From Saccharum officinarum (lineage: Eukaryota > Streptophyta > Magnoliopsida > Poales > Poaceae), in the NCBI GenBank assembly GCA_020631735.1, contig CM036158.1:82781914-82845913 (forward strand): a stretch of 64,000 nt of DNA. The letters are read 5' to 3'. A model generated the notes under the pieces. The model had not been told where the DNA came from, made no database searches, and was given only the letters and a program-made list of their open reading frames with translations. Below, piece after piece: positions 35,171-44,851 of this stretch; position 1 is the first letter of the stretch, and the number at the start of each line of letters is the position of its first letter. A program made the position numbers and the translations under genes.

Positions 35171-35995
35171 ACTATTCTCCTTTGCCAGAAATCCTAACAT
35201 CAGTGTTAGTGAAGCTATGTCGGCCGAAGATTTAGATGCTCTATTTGCACTGCCCTCTCACAAGAGGCGTTTGAGGAACTTGAGCTGCTCGGTGAATTCT
35301 TGCAGTCACAGGCTCTTGATGAAGAGAGTACAGATACCTGGATATATCAATGGGGCATGCAACATATTCTTCGAGCAAAGTATACAAGCTAGCTTTCCAG
35401 AATCTGCCAGAGCACCCAGTTTTCTCCTGGTTATGGAAATCTAAATGCACTCCACGAGTTAAGTTTTTTGCCTGGCTGGTTTTGGTTTACAGATTGAATA
35501 CTAAAAATGCTCCGGAGAAGGAATTTGTATGCAGAAGATGACGCGTACTGCATCTTATGCACTGGAAGGATTGATGAGGACCTGGATCACTTATTCTTTG
35601 ACTGCCCATTCTCCAAGAGCTGCTGGGAGAAGATTGGTATGCAGTGGAACACAAACCTCAGTTTATACCCCAGGCTGGCGCACGCGAGACAGCAGCAGAA
35701 CATTCCGTTCTTTATGGAGGTTGTGGTCATTGCTTCTTGGGAGATATGGAAGCTAAGAAATGATAAAGTGTTCAACAGTGGTCCAGTCCACAATGACATT
35801 TGGTTCAGGAACTTCAAAAACCAATGTCTTCTACAGTCCCTGCGTTTCAAGGATGATCTTAGATCAGCCTTTTGTTTTTGGCTAGATGTTTACAGTTAAT
35901 TCCCTGTTGTAAGTTTGTACTCTCTTTTCCATTAAATTAAAAAATGAAGTGCTGTGGGGACATCCCCCACAGTTTTTTGCCTTCAAAAAAAGAAA
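35171..35995 (+). mobile_element. LINE remnant (zf-RVT end)
   Basis: C-terminal part of a plant LINE on the + strand: LFSFARNPNISV, then KCTPRVKFFAWLVL and a zinc-binding CILCTGRIDEDLDHLFFDC motif, WEIWKLRNDKVFN and a stop near 35899. A 3' UTR with the hairpin GTGGGGACATCCCCCAC and an A-rich tail at 35986-35996 follows. At least two frame shifts are present (near 35260 and 35505). Its 5' part is in or beyond the gap. Confidence 0.75.
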
Positions 35996-35996
35996 A

Positions 35997-36439
35997 GGAG
36001 GAACCAAAGCTCTAAGGTAGTATTTGCACTTCAAATCTTTCAAAAAAATTTTGCACTTGAGTTGGTATATAAAACGTGGAAAATCTAATTCAACTTGAGC
36101 AGAATACAAAAGAAGCTAATAAATATGTAAAACCATAGGCAGCAGATCAAGTAGATCAATAGGGGAAATATGATAAGCATAAAGTACAATTATGTAAGTA
36201 TTGTAGACCAGGCACAGACAGATATATATTGAACATAGATAACATTCAAAAATGGACATTCAATTTACAAAATTCCTAACTGAGGAATTGTATTTATATT
36301 TTTTCGCGAAACATAAAATTCCCATATTTTGAAGGATGGACAATACAAAAGCCTTAATTTCTTTGCAGAAACTTGCAGGACCTGCAATTTATATAACCAC
36401 CTTAAACAGTCTGAACTTTTCCTGAATTTGCAGTTCCAC
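35997..36439. other. AT-rich spacer, nothing recognised
   Basis: No coding signal, splice-linked exon or transposon end was found. It lies between the LINE remnant and element D. If the metacaspase gene once continued here, this would be its intron. Confidence 0.5.
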
Positions 36440-36755
36440 TGTTAGAAGAGTCAAGGGCCTATTGGGCTTAGCCATTAGGGTTAATTAGTCCCTTGCTTAA
36501 GGGCCAAGTCAAACCTCTCTATATAATGAGAGGAGATGTATCAATCTAAAATCAAGCAAGAGATTAGAAGGAAAAACCTTCTCTCTTGCCGGCCGTGGGC
36601 GAAGCCCGCGGCCGGCGTTCCCAGCGCCGCTCACAGCCCTAGCCGCCGGCCCCTCTGCCGCTCGCCGACGTGAACAGTACCCGCGCGGTACTGTAGCGCG
36701 CGGGTACTGTAGCACCGCCGCCCTCTCTCCTCTCGATCCAACGACGTCCATAACA
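36440..36755 (+). repeat. 5' LTR of element D
   Basis: 316-bp direct repeat. It contains CTCTATATAATGAGAGGAG (TATA-type core) and a CG-rich GTACTGTAGC repeat near 36676-36711. Primer site 3 bp downstream. Confidence 0.9.
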
Positions 36756-36758
36756 ATC

Positions 36759-36770
36759 TGGTATCAGAGC
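36759..36770 (+). other. Primer-binding site of element D
   Basis: TGGTATCAGAGC, the standard plant LTR-element site complementary to the 3' end of initiator-Met tRNA, directly after the 5' LTR. Confidence 0.85.
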
Positions 36771-36772
36771 CC

Positions 36773-37890
36773 ATGTCGATCTCTGGTTCCGCCACCGCCT
36801 CGTCGCCGCCGGTATTCACACACCGCCACGGCCATCGTGGCGCCCCTGCAAGCGCAGCACTCTACGTCGCCCACGGACGCGTTGGCGGCGTTGACGGCGG
36901 CCGTCTACGGCCTCCAGCATCAGATGGCCAACCTCCACATCAGTTCGCCATCTGGATCGTCAGCTTCGCCGGGTGGAGAACCGATCGCCGCTGCCGGCGA
37001 TCCTGCCACCATTGCTCCCGGTGGGTTTTCCGGCGCCGACGACCGCACCGGCGATCTACCCACCTCAACTGCCCTCGGTCAGTCTCCCTGCGCCGGCGCC
37101 CGGGCCTTTTCCGCAGCCGATCAGCTGGCTGCCGCCACAGCCGGCCGGCGGGTTCCCGGTCGTCGAGGACAGAAGCACCCCGGCGAGCACGGCGACGGTC
37201 GCTGCAACACCCACCACGGTGCTGTTTTCTTTCCCGGTGGGCCGAGCCTCCAGCACCCATTCACCGATGGCATCTTTTATAGGGGTACCGACGTCCAGCA
37301 GATTCGGATGTCGGCTGCGGTGCGGCTGCAGGCTGCTGCACGCGGCTTCCTTGCACGTCGGCGAGTGCGGGAGATGCGTGATCTGCAGCTGATTCAGCCC
37401 TGCTCCCCTTCGCTGCCCCTCCAAGTTGTGTTTCGCCGCCTGGAGGACTTCGATCTTGTCAGCTGCGCCGCGGATCTTCAACATACGGTTTTCCCCACGG
37501 GCGGTGTGCAGGTTGTTTACCCCGTGGGCAGCGACCCCGAAGTCTGTGGCAGCGGCGCTAGGGGAGGCGCTCCCTTCCTTGCCGCCAGCAGGAAAGCACT
37601 TCCAGCGCCACCACATTCCGCCACCGGCCGCCGCTAGGGGAGGCGCTCCCTTCCTTGCCGCCAGCAGGAAAGCACTTCCCAGCGCCACCACATTCCGCCA
37701 CCGGCCGCCGCGAGGACGTCTCCGTTGGTCGCTATCGCGACTAATTCCAGGTGGCTATGCCCGTGCACCCCTCTCATTCCGGTGGTCTCCGTGGGATCCA
37801 GGTGCTACCGTGCAGGTTCATCATGCGGAGGGTGTCCGACGTATCTCCAAAAATCAAAATAAAGAGTCGCAGTCTATTTCAGGTCAATAA
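36773..37890 (+). pseudogene. Element D gag-like frame with IQ motif
   Basis: An ATG at 36773 (MSISGSATASS) follows the primer site, but its frame soon diverges from the longer open frame that runs to 37637. A one-base shift near 36825 would join them. The longer frame has DALAALTAAVYGLQHQM (gag-like N-terminal helix). At 37308-37380 it has an IQ calmodulin-binding motif (VRLQAAARGFLARRRVREM) matching the IQxxxRGxxxR pattern with L for I. A conserved-looking tail, DFDLVSCAADLQHTVFPTGG, follows. A 76-bp tandem duplication (37558-37710) then disturbs the C-terminus. Function is unknown; whether it is a capsid-like protein is inference. Confidence 0.55.
37558..37710 (+). repeat. 76/77-bp tandem duplication in element D
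   Basis: Unit CTAGGGGAGGCGCTCCCTTC.. at 37558-37633 repeated at 37634-37710, differing by one extra C. 76 is not a multiple of three, so the duplication shifts the downstream frame. Confidence 0.85.
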
Positions 37891-37992
37891 AATAAGCCGA
37901 GATGTAAAAGGCTTGTTTTTACGTGATAGGTTTATGTCGAGTCGGGTTAGGTTGCAGCTCGAGGACGAGCTGCATGTCCAGGTGGGGTGTAG

Positions 37993-38304
37993 TGTTAGAA
38001 GAGTCAAGGGCCTATTGGGCCTTAGCCCATTAGGGTTAATTAGTCCTTGCTTAAGGGCCAAGTCAAACCTCTCTATATAATGAGAGGAGATGTATCAATC
38101 TAAAATCAAGCAAGAGATTAGAAGGAAAAACTTCTCTCTTGCCGCGTGGCGAAGCCCGCGGCCGGCGTTCCCAGCGCCGCTCACAGCCCTAGCCGCCGGC
38201 CCCCTCTGCGCTCGCCGACGTGAACAGTACCCGCGGGTACTGTAGCGCGCGGGTACTGTAGCACCGCCGCCTCTCTCCTCTCGATCCCAACGACGTCCAT
38301 AACA
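37993..38304 (+). repeat. 3' LTR of element D
   Basis: 312-bp partner of 36440-36755. Differences are mostly single-base gains or losses in short runs. Confidence 0.9.
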
Positions 38305-38835
38305 TCCACACTTGGGATTCAGTTGCTGAAATCAAAGTTAAGACAAAATCTCATGACTTGGAAAAATACTAGCAGAAACTATACCTTCTCATTATCTCAA
38401 TTCTCAACCTGAACAACATCATCTATGATCCAAAATGGCAAAGCAAGTACATATTCATGTACTTATCTTTTTTTTTTCAAACGGCCTGAAGCAGAATTAT
38501 TTGGTCAGACAGGTGATATATATATCTCACAATATTGGACAAAACATTCATTCATGCAATCCTCCAGCATCAACCCTAATAAAATATCAATTCCCGCAAT
38601 TTCTCCAATAAGCAAGAATAAGAATAGCTGGAACGAATAAAGGTAGTCGACCGCAAAGCCTCCTCCACTCCATCGTATCCTACCCCTAGCAATCAATCGC
38701 GTCGCACGACGAACCATATATACGAGGATCTGATACTGGCAAAAGGTTGACCCCAAATTGCGGCCAACCAATGCGATCGACACCCTAGGGGGCGTAGAAG
38801 CAGCAATGGAGAACAGGGGGTGCGGGGCTACCGAC

Positions 38836-39162
38836 CGTTGAGCATGATGATGGAGTCGTCGGGGAAGTTGAAGCGCGTCATGAGCAGGTGGCGCATGCAC
38901 TTGGCGTCGTTGATGCAGCCCTTCAGCTCATGCCGCGAGTACCGATACGAGATCCCGCACACCACGGCGCGCTTCCGCCCGTGCACCGGCGGCGGCGGCG
39001 GGCCCCACCCGGCGCGGGCTGTACGGCGCCGCGGTTGGGATCGGCAGGAGGAGCGGGGGCGACGTGCGTGACGGCCCCACAGATGGCGCAACGGATGCAG
39101 GGAGCCCCGTGCGGCAGCTGCAGCGGGGTACGGCACCCCGAGCAGTCGATCAGCATCATCAT
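38836..39162 (-). pseudogene. Type I metacaspase, first exon only, frame broken
   Basis: Cysteine protease of the metacaspase family, involved in plant cell death and aggregate clearance (family knowledge). From the ATG at 39162 it encodes an LSD1-type zinc finger (MLIDCSGCRTPLQLPHG, then CIRCAICGAV), a Pro-rich linker, and the start of the p20 domain (RKRAVVCGISY, LKGCINDAKCMRHLL, FNFPDDSIIML). A one-base frame change in the linker near 39003-39012 (C-run) separates the finger from p20. A donor GTCGGT follows at 38835. The catalytic His and Cys exons should lie at lower coordinates, but none is found before element D, the LINE or the gap. Either a fragment, or a gene whose remainder is in the gap. 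Confidence 0.7.
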
Positions 39163-39310
39163 CCTGCCCGCCGATCTCGGAGCCGCGTTCCCCGTGTCTG
39201 TCGGCGCCGGAGACGCGACGAGATGAGACGGATCGCCGGCGAAGTGGATTGGTTGGTGCGGTCGTTTGGCGTTGGTGGATTCGGTTTGCGCGTGGCTGGC
39301 CTCGTCTTCT

Positions 39311-39596
39311 TGGCCTTGTTTATATACCAAATTCTTCCCTAAATTCCACCGTGAAAAAGAAGATTCTCCATCACATCAAAATACCGGTAAATACATGAAA
39401 TATTAAATGTAGATAAAATCAAAAACTAATTACACAGTTTTGTTGTACTTTGCGAGACGAACATTTTGAGTCTAATTAATTAATTTTTGAACAATTTTTT
39501 GCACTACAAAATAAAAGCTGCTACAGTCTTCCGACCGGAACACTGTAGCAACATGACCAGATTCGGCCACCCGAATTCGGGAAGTAAACACGGCCC
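39311..39596. mobile_element. MITE in the metacaspase promoter
   Basis: Ends GGCCTTGTTTATATACC and (reverse) GGGCCGTGTTTACTTCCC. The interior has CATCACATC, TTAAATGTAGATAAAA and CTAATTACACAG blocks of the common panicoid GGCCTTGTTTAGTTCC MITE family. About 286 bp, lying 149 bp upstream of the metacaspase ATG. Confidence 0.7.
39319..39326 (-). promoter_or_regulatory. TATA-like box for the metacaspase exon, inside the MITE end
   Basis: Reads TATATAAA on the - strand, 157 bp upstream of the ATG, formed by the left terminus of the MITE at 39311. Confidence 0.4.
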
Positions 39597-40224
39597 TTGT
39601 CTCGATGGGGAAAAACGCAGCACAGCGCGTCAGCGCCGCGGCCCTGGGTCGCGTTGCCGTTTCCTTCGTCGAAAAGAATGGTGCAGCTGCAGTGGTGCTG
39701 GCTGAGTGGGTGTTGCTTGCGTCAGCGGAAGTGTGGCACGGTCCGCTCTAGGATTGGATATCGAGCTTACCATAGTTTTTTCGAGCTTTTTTAGAAATTA
39801 GTATAATCTTATTCATCATTATTTCCTGCATTGTTTAAGACCCAACTTCACGACGAGCCTAACGAGCCGAGCCGAAGTTGAAAGTTGTTCCAAATCAAGT
39901 CATTTTTATTTTAAAAGATAAATGAGTTCAATCGGAGCACTTTTTGTACTGAGCCACCGAGCCAGCTCAACGAGCTTTTTGTCCGGCCCTGGTCCGCTCC
40001 AGCCTCCAGGTTCAACTCTGCCGTTGATCGCGTGATCAACGCTTGGAACAAGTAATTAATTCGATGAATAAAGACTGAAAATGGGCCCTTGGTTATTGCG
40101 AACGCCGATTAAATCCAGGTAACTAAGTAGGCAATGTATCAAGTGCAAACCAGATCACCTGTATAAACTTGGAAACTTTAAATCAAGATCACATAATGTT
40201 GATTCAAGTGGCGTAGGAGGCTTA
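39597..40224. other. Intergenic, nothing recognised
   Basis: Mixed-composition spacer between two MITEs. No supportable gene. Confidence 0.5.
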
Positions 40225-40662
40225 GACTACCCGCACTCATGGACCTCTATATTCATCCTCTATACATCCTAGTCAGCAAGATTCTCTCCTCTATATTCAA
40301 TTTTCCGCACCCATCCATCCTCTATATCATCCTCTATCCACTCTATTCACTGTGGGACCGACTTATCACTTTATCTAAATATATCCATGTGTGATCTAGT
40401 TTTGAATGATTTATTGAGACGAATTTAATGGTGCAATCGAAATTTAATTTGAATTTTTGGTTTGTGAGTTATAGCATTTTTTCCTTTGTTTAGCTAGCGG
40501 GGTCCGCACTACAGAGTATAGAGTAAGCACAGTACTACTCTAAATATAGAGTGAGAGAAATAATAGAGTATCGTTTTAGAGTACCCAGTGCAGCAGTTTT
40601 TACTCTATATTCGTACTCTAAAGCTTTAGAGTATCGTTTTAGAGTATCCACTGCGGCTAGTC
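40225..40662. mobile_element. Tourist-like MITE, 438 bp
   Basis: Ends GACTACCCGCACTCATGG and (reverse) GACTAGCCGCAGTGG, with TTA on both sides (40222-40224, 40663-40665). The interior repeats TCTATATTCATCCTC and TTTAGAGTATCGTTTTAGAG motifs. Confidence 0.7.
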
Positions 40663-43600
40663 TTAGGTAATTTTACGCTTAACCGCCCGCTTCTAATCAC
40701 ACTTTTGTAAATCTTCTCCCACTCTCCCGTGTGCCCCCTTGATTAACATCGTGTGGCCTAGATTAAAAGTTTTCAAGTTTACACATGTAGGCCGATTTTC
40801 ACCTGATACACCACAACTAAGAGTTTGTTTGGTTCGGAGATAATCGATAATCTAGGTCTAAATTCGTTTGTGTCGGATTGGCCCGTTCCGGTTGGAATGC
40901 TGCGGCCCGTTTTCAATCCAGATGTGAAGTGGAATGGCTGTTCGTTTTGGCCTGGCCTGGAAAGAAAACCGGCCCGGCCTGGCCTTTCCCCACACACTCC
41001 ACGTCCACGACCCTGATCAGATCCTCGTGTCTTACCCTCCGGATCGAAGCCTGGAGTCCCCGCGAGGCGACGGCTAGGGGCAAGGCGACAGCGCAGTTGG
41101 CGCCGCAAAGAGGCGACGGCGCTGCGGCGCGGCGCGGCGCGGCACAGCACCGACGGCGACCATCTCCCATCCATCGTCCACCCTCTCCGCCGCCTTCTCA
41201 CCAGTAAGGCGCCGCTCCCTCTTCCTTCCCCTCTCCGGTCCTCGTGTTTCTTGTTCTTGACTTGAGGTGCACGTTGGTGGAACAACGATGGCACAGGTAG
41301 TTGGGCCTGCCGGCCGGTGAGGACGCTCGGAGGTGAGGCTTTAATTTGTTTGGGGAGCGGAGCGGCCGGGGGAGGGATGGAATCATGGGTCAGTCGACCA
41401 GATTTGAGCTCGTAGTGCTGTAGCTGCTAGCATCTGGACTGCTGTAGCTTGGATGCTTCATCTGATTTTGGGGGAAATAGAGAGCAGAGGGAGAAGTGTG
41501 AGCTGCTACTTCTGGCCTGATGTTCGAGCACAGAGAAAGAGAAATTTGCCCAGGTGCAGAGGGGTGCACGGAGGTGCTAGCTTGCTGTGCTCATGTAGTG
41601 GTGAGTGGTGAAGGAATAATTGATAGAGGTATATCCTTGCTGCTTGCTTGTTTAGTGCTTAGTTGAGAGCATTTTGGTCAGTTGCTTCTATCGATTTAGA
41701 TGGTAAGAGACTGAAAATTGATTTTGGCTAGATGGCTAAAAAATGGAAAACAATCATGGTTATTAGATTTCTCGTAGTCAAAGGTAGCAATGTATACGGT
41801 GCTATGCAAGTCCAGTCTGTATCATTAAAAATCAGTACTGCCATGCGCTAATTTTCGTACATATTGAAATATTCACATTTACTTATTGTGGGGCCTTCAG
41901 TTCTGTTAGTGGAAGGTGGAAGCAAAATATTTCTGTCGAAGCACACTCCATGTGATCTTGCATTCTTTAATATATAAATCAGCTTCGTACTAAAATTTTG
42001 AGATTATTAGATGTTATAATCTCTAGCTTGATTGGCATTTGAAGGACACATTGAAGGGTCTAAATTTGATTTCTTGAGTCATGGGGGTGCATTGATTGTG
42101 CACTACTCCTACTGGAGTGATTCATCTAGCTAGCTTTACCGGTTGACAGCCATGTTCTAAGGTGGTTTTGCTGGTGCAGTGCATCATCAAGATTATATTC
42201 AGGCATATACACATGCAGCAGTGTCTTTTGGAAACAACACTTTGCATCATCTCTTGGTTTGACTTTCTGCTCGCCTAGATGGTGTCTCCTTGTCGAAACA
42301 AAATACTAATGCATTATCTTGTTTTTTAGTATTAAAAATGCAACTACTTAGGTTGTCCTTCTGTTACTACTGGTAACGTTCCATACCCTAGTTCCTGGTA
42401 CCTCTAATATGAAACAATGGAATGTTCCTTGTCCTTCTGTTGAATGTTTTATGTTTAATGAATTTGGTCACAACTCACAAGGACTATAACAGAAGGGGGT
42501 TGATTTTTAGCTCCAAATCAAATGCCCCCCTCCATGTTTCTGAAGAAATTCAGACACAAGGACTCACAAGAACTAGCACAACTCACAACTCACCATAATA
42601 CCCCTCCTCCATGTTGTTGATACTAGTATCACAAGGACGATGGTTTCTTAGCAGTGCTGGTCCTTGATTCGTAGTAGCAGTTCTTGAGTTCATCTACCAA
42701 ATAATTGACAATAATCAATAAGAGCAGATACTGATGGTAGATTATTTGTTTTTTAGCTTTGTTCAATGAATTAGGTAGGAAGAAATTGATGGTTTGTGTG
42801 GCCTTTATACTCATTATTTACCTCTCATTAGTTACTATTTACTTCTTAAGGAAAGAGCTAGTGCTATTAGATATTGTATAAATATACATAGATATGGTCG
42901 AACTGAACAGCTGATTGGATAAATTAATGTAAATAAACTACTGCTACTAGCCTACCATTAGCTTTTGGCTGTGATATGTTGGCTTTTGTCTTATTTACAT
43001 GGTGCTTCTATGATGGCCATCATTGGATTTTGACTGATGCCGTATATTGGCGATGTATTAGCAATAGCAATCTGTCTCATAGGTTCTGCTATATATATCT
43101 TAGCAAGTAGAAGTTCAGCATTTGACTTATATCTGCTTTGCAAGTCCTTTCAGTCAGAAATCTCGCTCCAAGATTGTATAGGAGGTGAAAGGATTTGCTA
43201 ACTGATGAGCACCACTGGTCATGTTCATTGTTAATCCATGCCGGCCTTATTAGCACACAGTGTGGGTTTAAATTTCTTGGCAATAGATGGCCATGTGCAT
43301 TCTAGCAACTGAGACTGAGAACTTGGTTTTTGGTTTCATACGCTGCTCATTATTCTGCATCTACAATGCATAACTGATGGTAAAGAACTAAAGATATATT
43401 AACCTGGACATTCTTATTGTTTCCTTACTGTCTAGTAGTATCATTGCATAGTATCATATTTCTATTTCCTTGCATAGTATCATTTTCCAGATTTGTCACT
43501 GTTCCTGATTATCAATCCAAATACTATTTTTGTGCCACTAGAACTGATGTTGAACTTTTTTGTCTACCAGGCTTGAGTATGCAGGAGGCCTAAGGTCCAT

Positions 43601-44851
43601 GGTCTTCACATAGAGTGCTTGTATGTGAGATTTTTGCTTGTTCAAACTCAAGACTGAAAGCTGGATCAAGACTATTTTTGTTTGCTACTTGTCGGCTACT
43701 TCTCCATCATTTCAGTCCCTTGCTTTTCCTGCATGTAGATAAATGTTTACTGTCAAGTTGCTGTAAAACAAGCTGCTAATGTATACTGTCAAGTTGCTGT
43801 AAAACAAGTGACCTTGATTTGCTGTCAAACAAGTGTTTACATTCCTGGCCGAAATGAACGGCAGTTGCACTTGCACCAGCTCCGTGACAAATAATTCCTG
43901 GTTGCGTATCTGGGCCTGGAACCAGTGACACACCTGGATCCACTGTATCCGGGCCTGGAAAGTTTCAGGGACAGGAATGTAGGATCGGAACCCAAGCAAA
44001 CGAACGAGGCCAGATTGTATGATCTCGTCCCTATTTTTGGGGATAGATTATGTTTTCTGTTCGGGTGTGGCGACTGCGCTGGCTCAGCTGTTCCTCGTAG
44101 AAGAAACAGGGATGAGCCTGTCCACTCGTCTCTGTGGGACAGGGCTGTCCTCGGTTTTAACCGAATATTCCCTACATGGATGACCTTGTTCTCATGGTCC
44201 CAACACTAAACACCCTGAAGACAGGACGGACCCATCCCATCCCTATCCTCTAAACCAAATACACCATTAGTAAACAAACAAACACTTAAATTTACAGTGA
44301 CACGCCATGACGCCAACCACAAAACAACAGGAGACACTCTCATGGTCATGATATCTTTATGCGTTCATTCAGGTACAAAGTACAAAAATGGCCGGCGGCA
44401 CGTGTAGTTTCTCCAACCAGCACGGCCAGCAACCGTGAAACTTGTAGGTTCTGCACATGCTCGAGAGAAAAGAAACATAGGTTTTTGTCTCCTGATGTTG
44501 GGTGTACATTCATCATATCTCTAACATTGGGTGAGTATTACACTGCAGAAAAGGCAGGAGAAGCCTACTGCTGACCTCGACCAGTTGCCTTGGACAATGG
44601 AAAGTCCTCAGAGCAGTAGTTCTGCTGCATCGCAAAAGACACCACAAAGATGTATCGAAGGGATGGCTGAAAACTTGGTCTTCTCCCGCAAGCTTGAATG
44701 CTGCCGGCAATGACTCAGGTGTCGCCAACTCGCCATGGCCTGATGGACGAGCAGTGGCTTCCCCTACTGGGAAGCTGAAGGTTATGTCGGCCAATTGGTG
44801 ATGCGATGGCATTGCGAAGCAGCTCCATGCCAACATATATTGGCTTCATTG
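40663..44851. other. 4.2-kb intergenic region without a supported gene
   Basis: A GC-rich stretch (40960-41240) resembles a 5' leader with a possible donor (CAG|TAAGG near 41200), but no open frame downstream resembles a known protein. Two copies of TACTGTCAAGTTGCTGTAAA (43748 and 43783) form a short tandem repeat. Ends near 40815 and 44010 look weakly inverted (TTTGTTTGGTTC against GTTCGTTTGCTTGGGTTC), so a non-autonomous transposon of about 3.2 kb or a non-coding transcript is possible. Confidence 0.35.

Larger units (their letters stand above)
36440..38304 (+). mobile_element. Non-autonomous LTR retrotransposon D (1.87 kb)
   Basis: LTRs 36440-36755 (316 bp) and 37993-38304 (312 bp), TG..CA ends, flanked by exact TCCAC duplications (36435-36439 and 38305-38309). 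The primer site TGGTATCAGAGC is at 36759-36770, complementary to initiator-Met tRNA, and a G-rich purine stretch precedes the 3' LTR. The interior is only about 1.24 kb, with a gag-like frame and no RT, integrase or protease. It must have moved with enzymes from another element. LTR differences are mainly one-base indels. Confidence 0.9.

Noticed and set aside
38505..38900. 131-codon - strand frame downstream of the metacaspase exon
   Set aside because: It is another frame through exon 1 and runs into the intron; no metacaspase p20 continuation is encoded.
43748..43808. CRISPR-like short repeats
   Set aside because: Only two copies with a short spacer in a plant nuclear sequence; a simple tandem duplication.
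40815..44010. Possible 3.2-kb transposon or spliced non-coding gene
   Set aside because: The proposed inverted ends are imperfect, no target duplication was found and no protein frame supports a gene.
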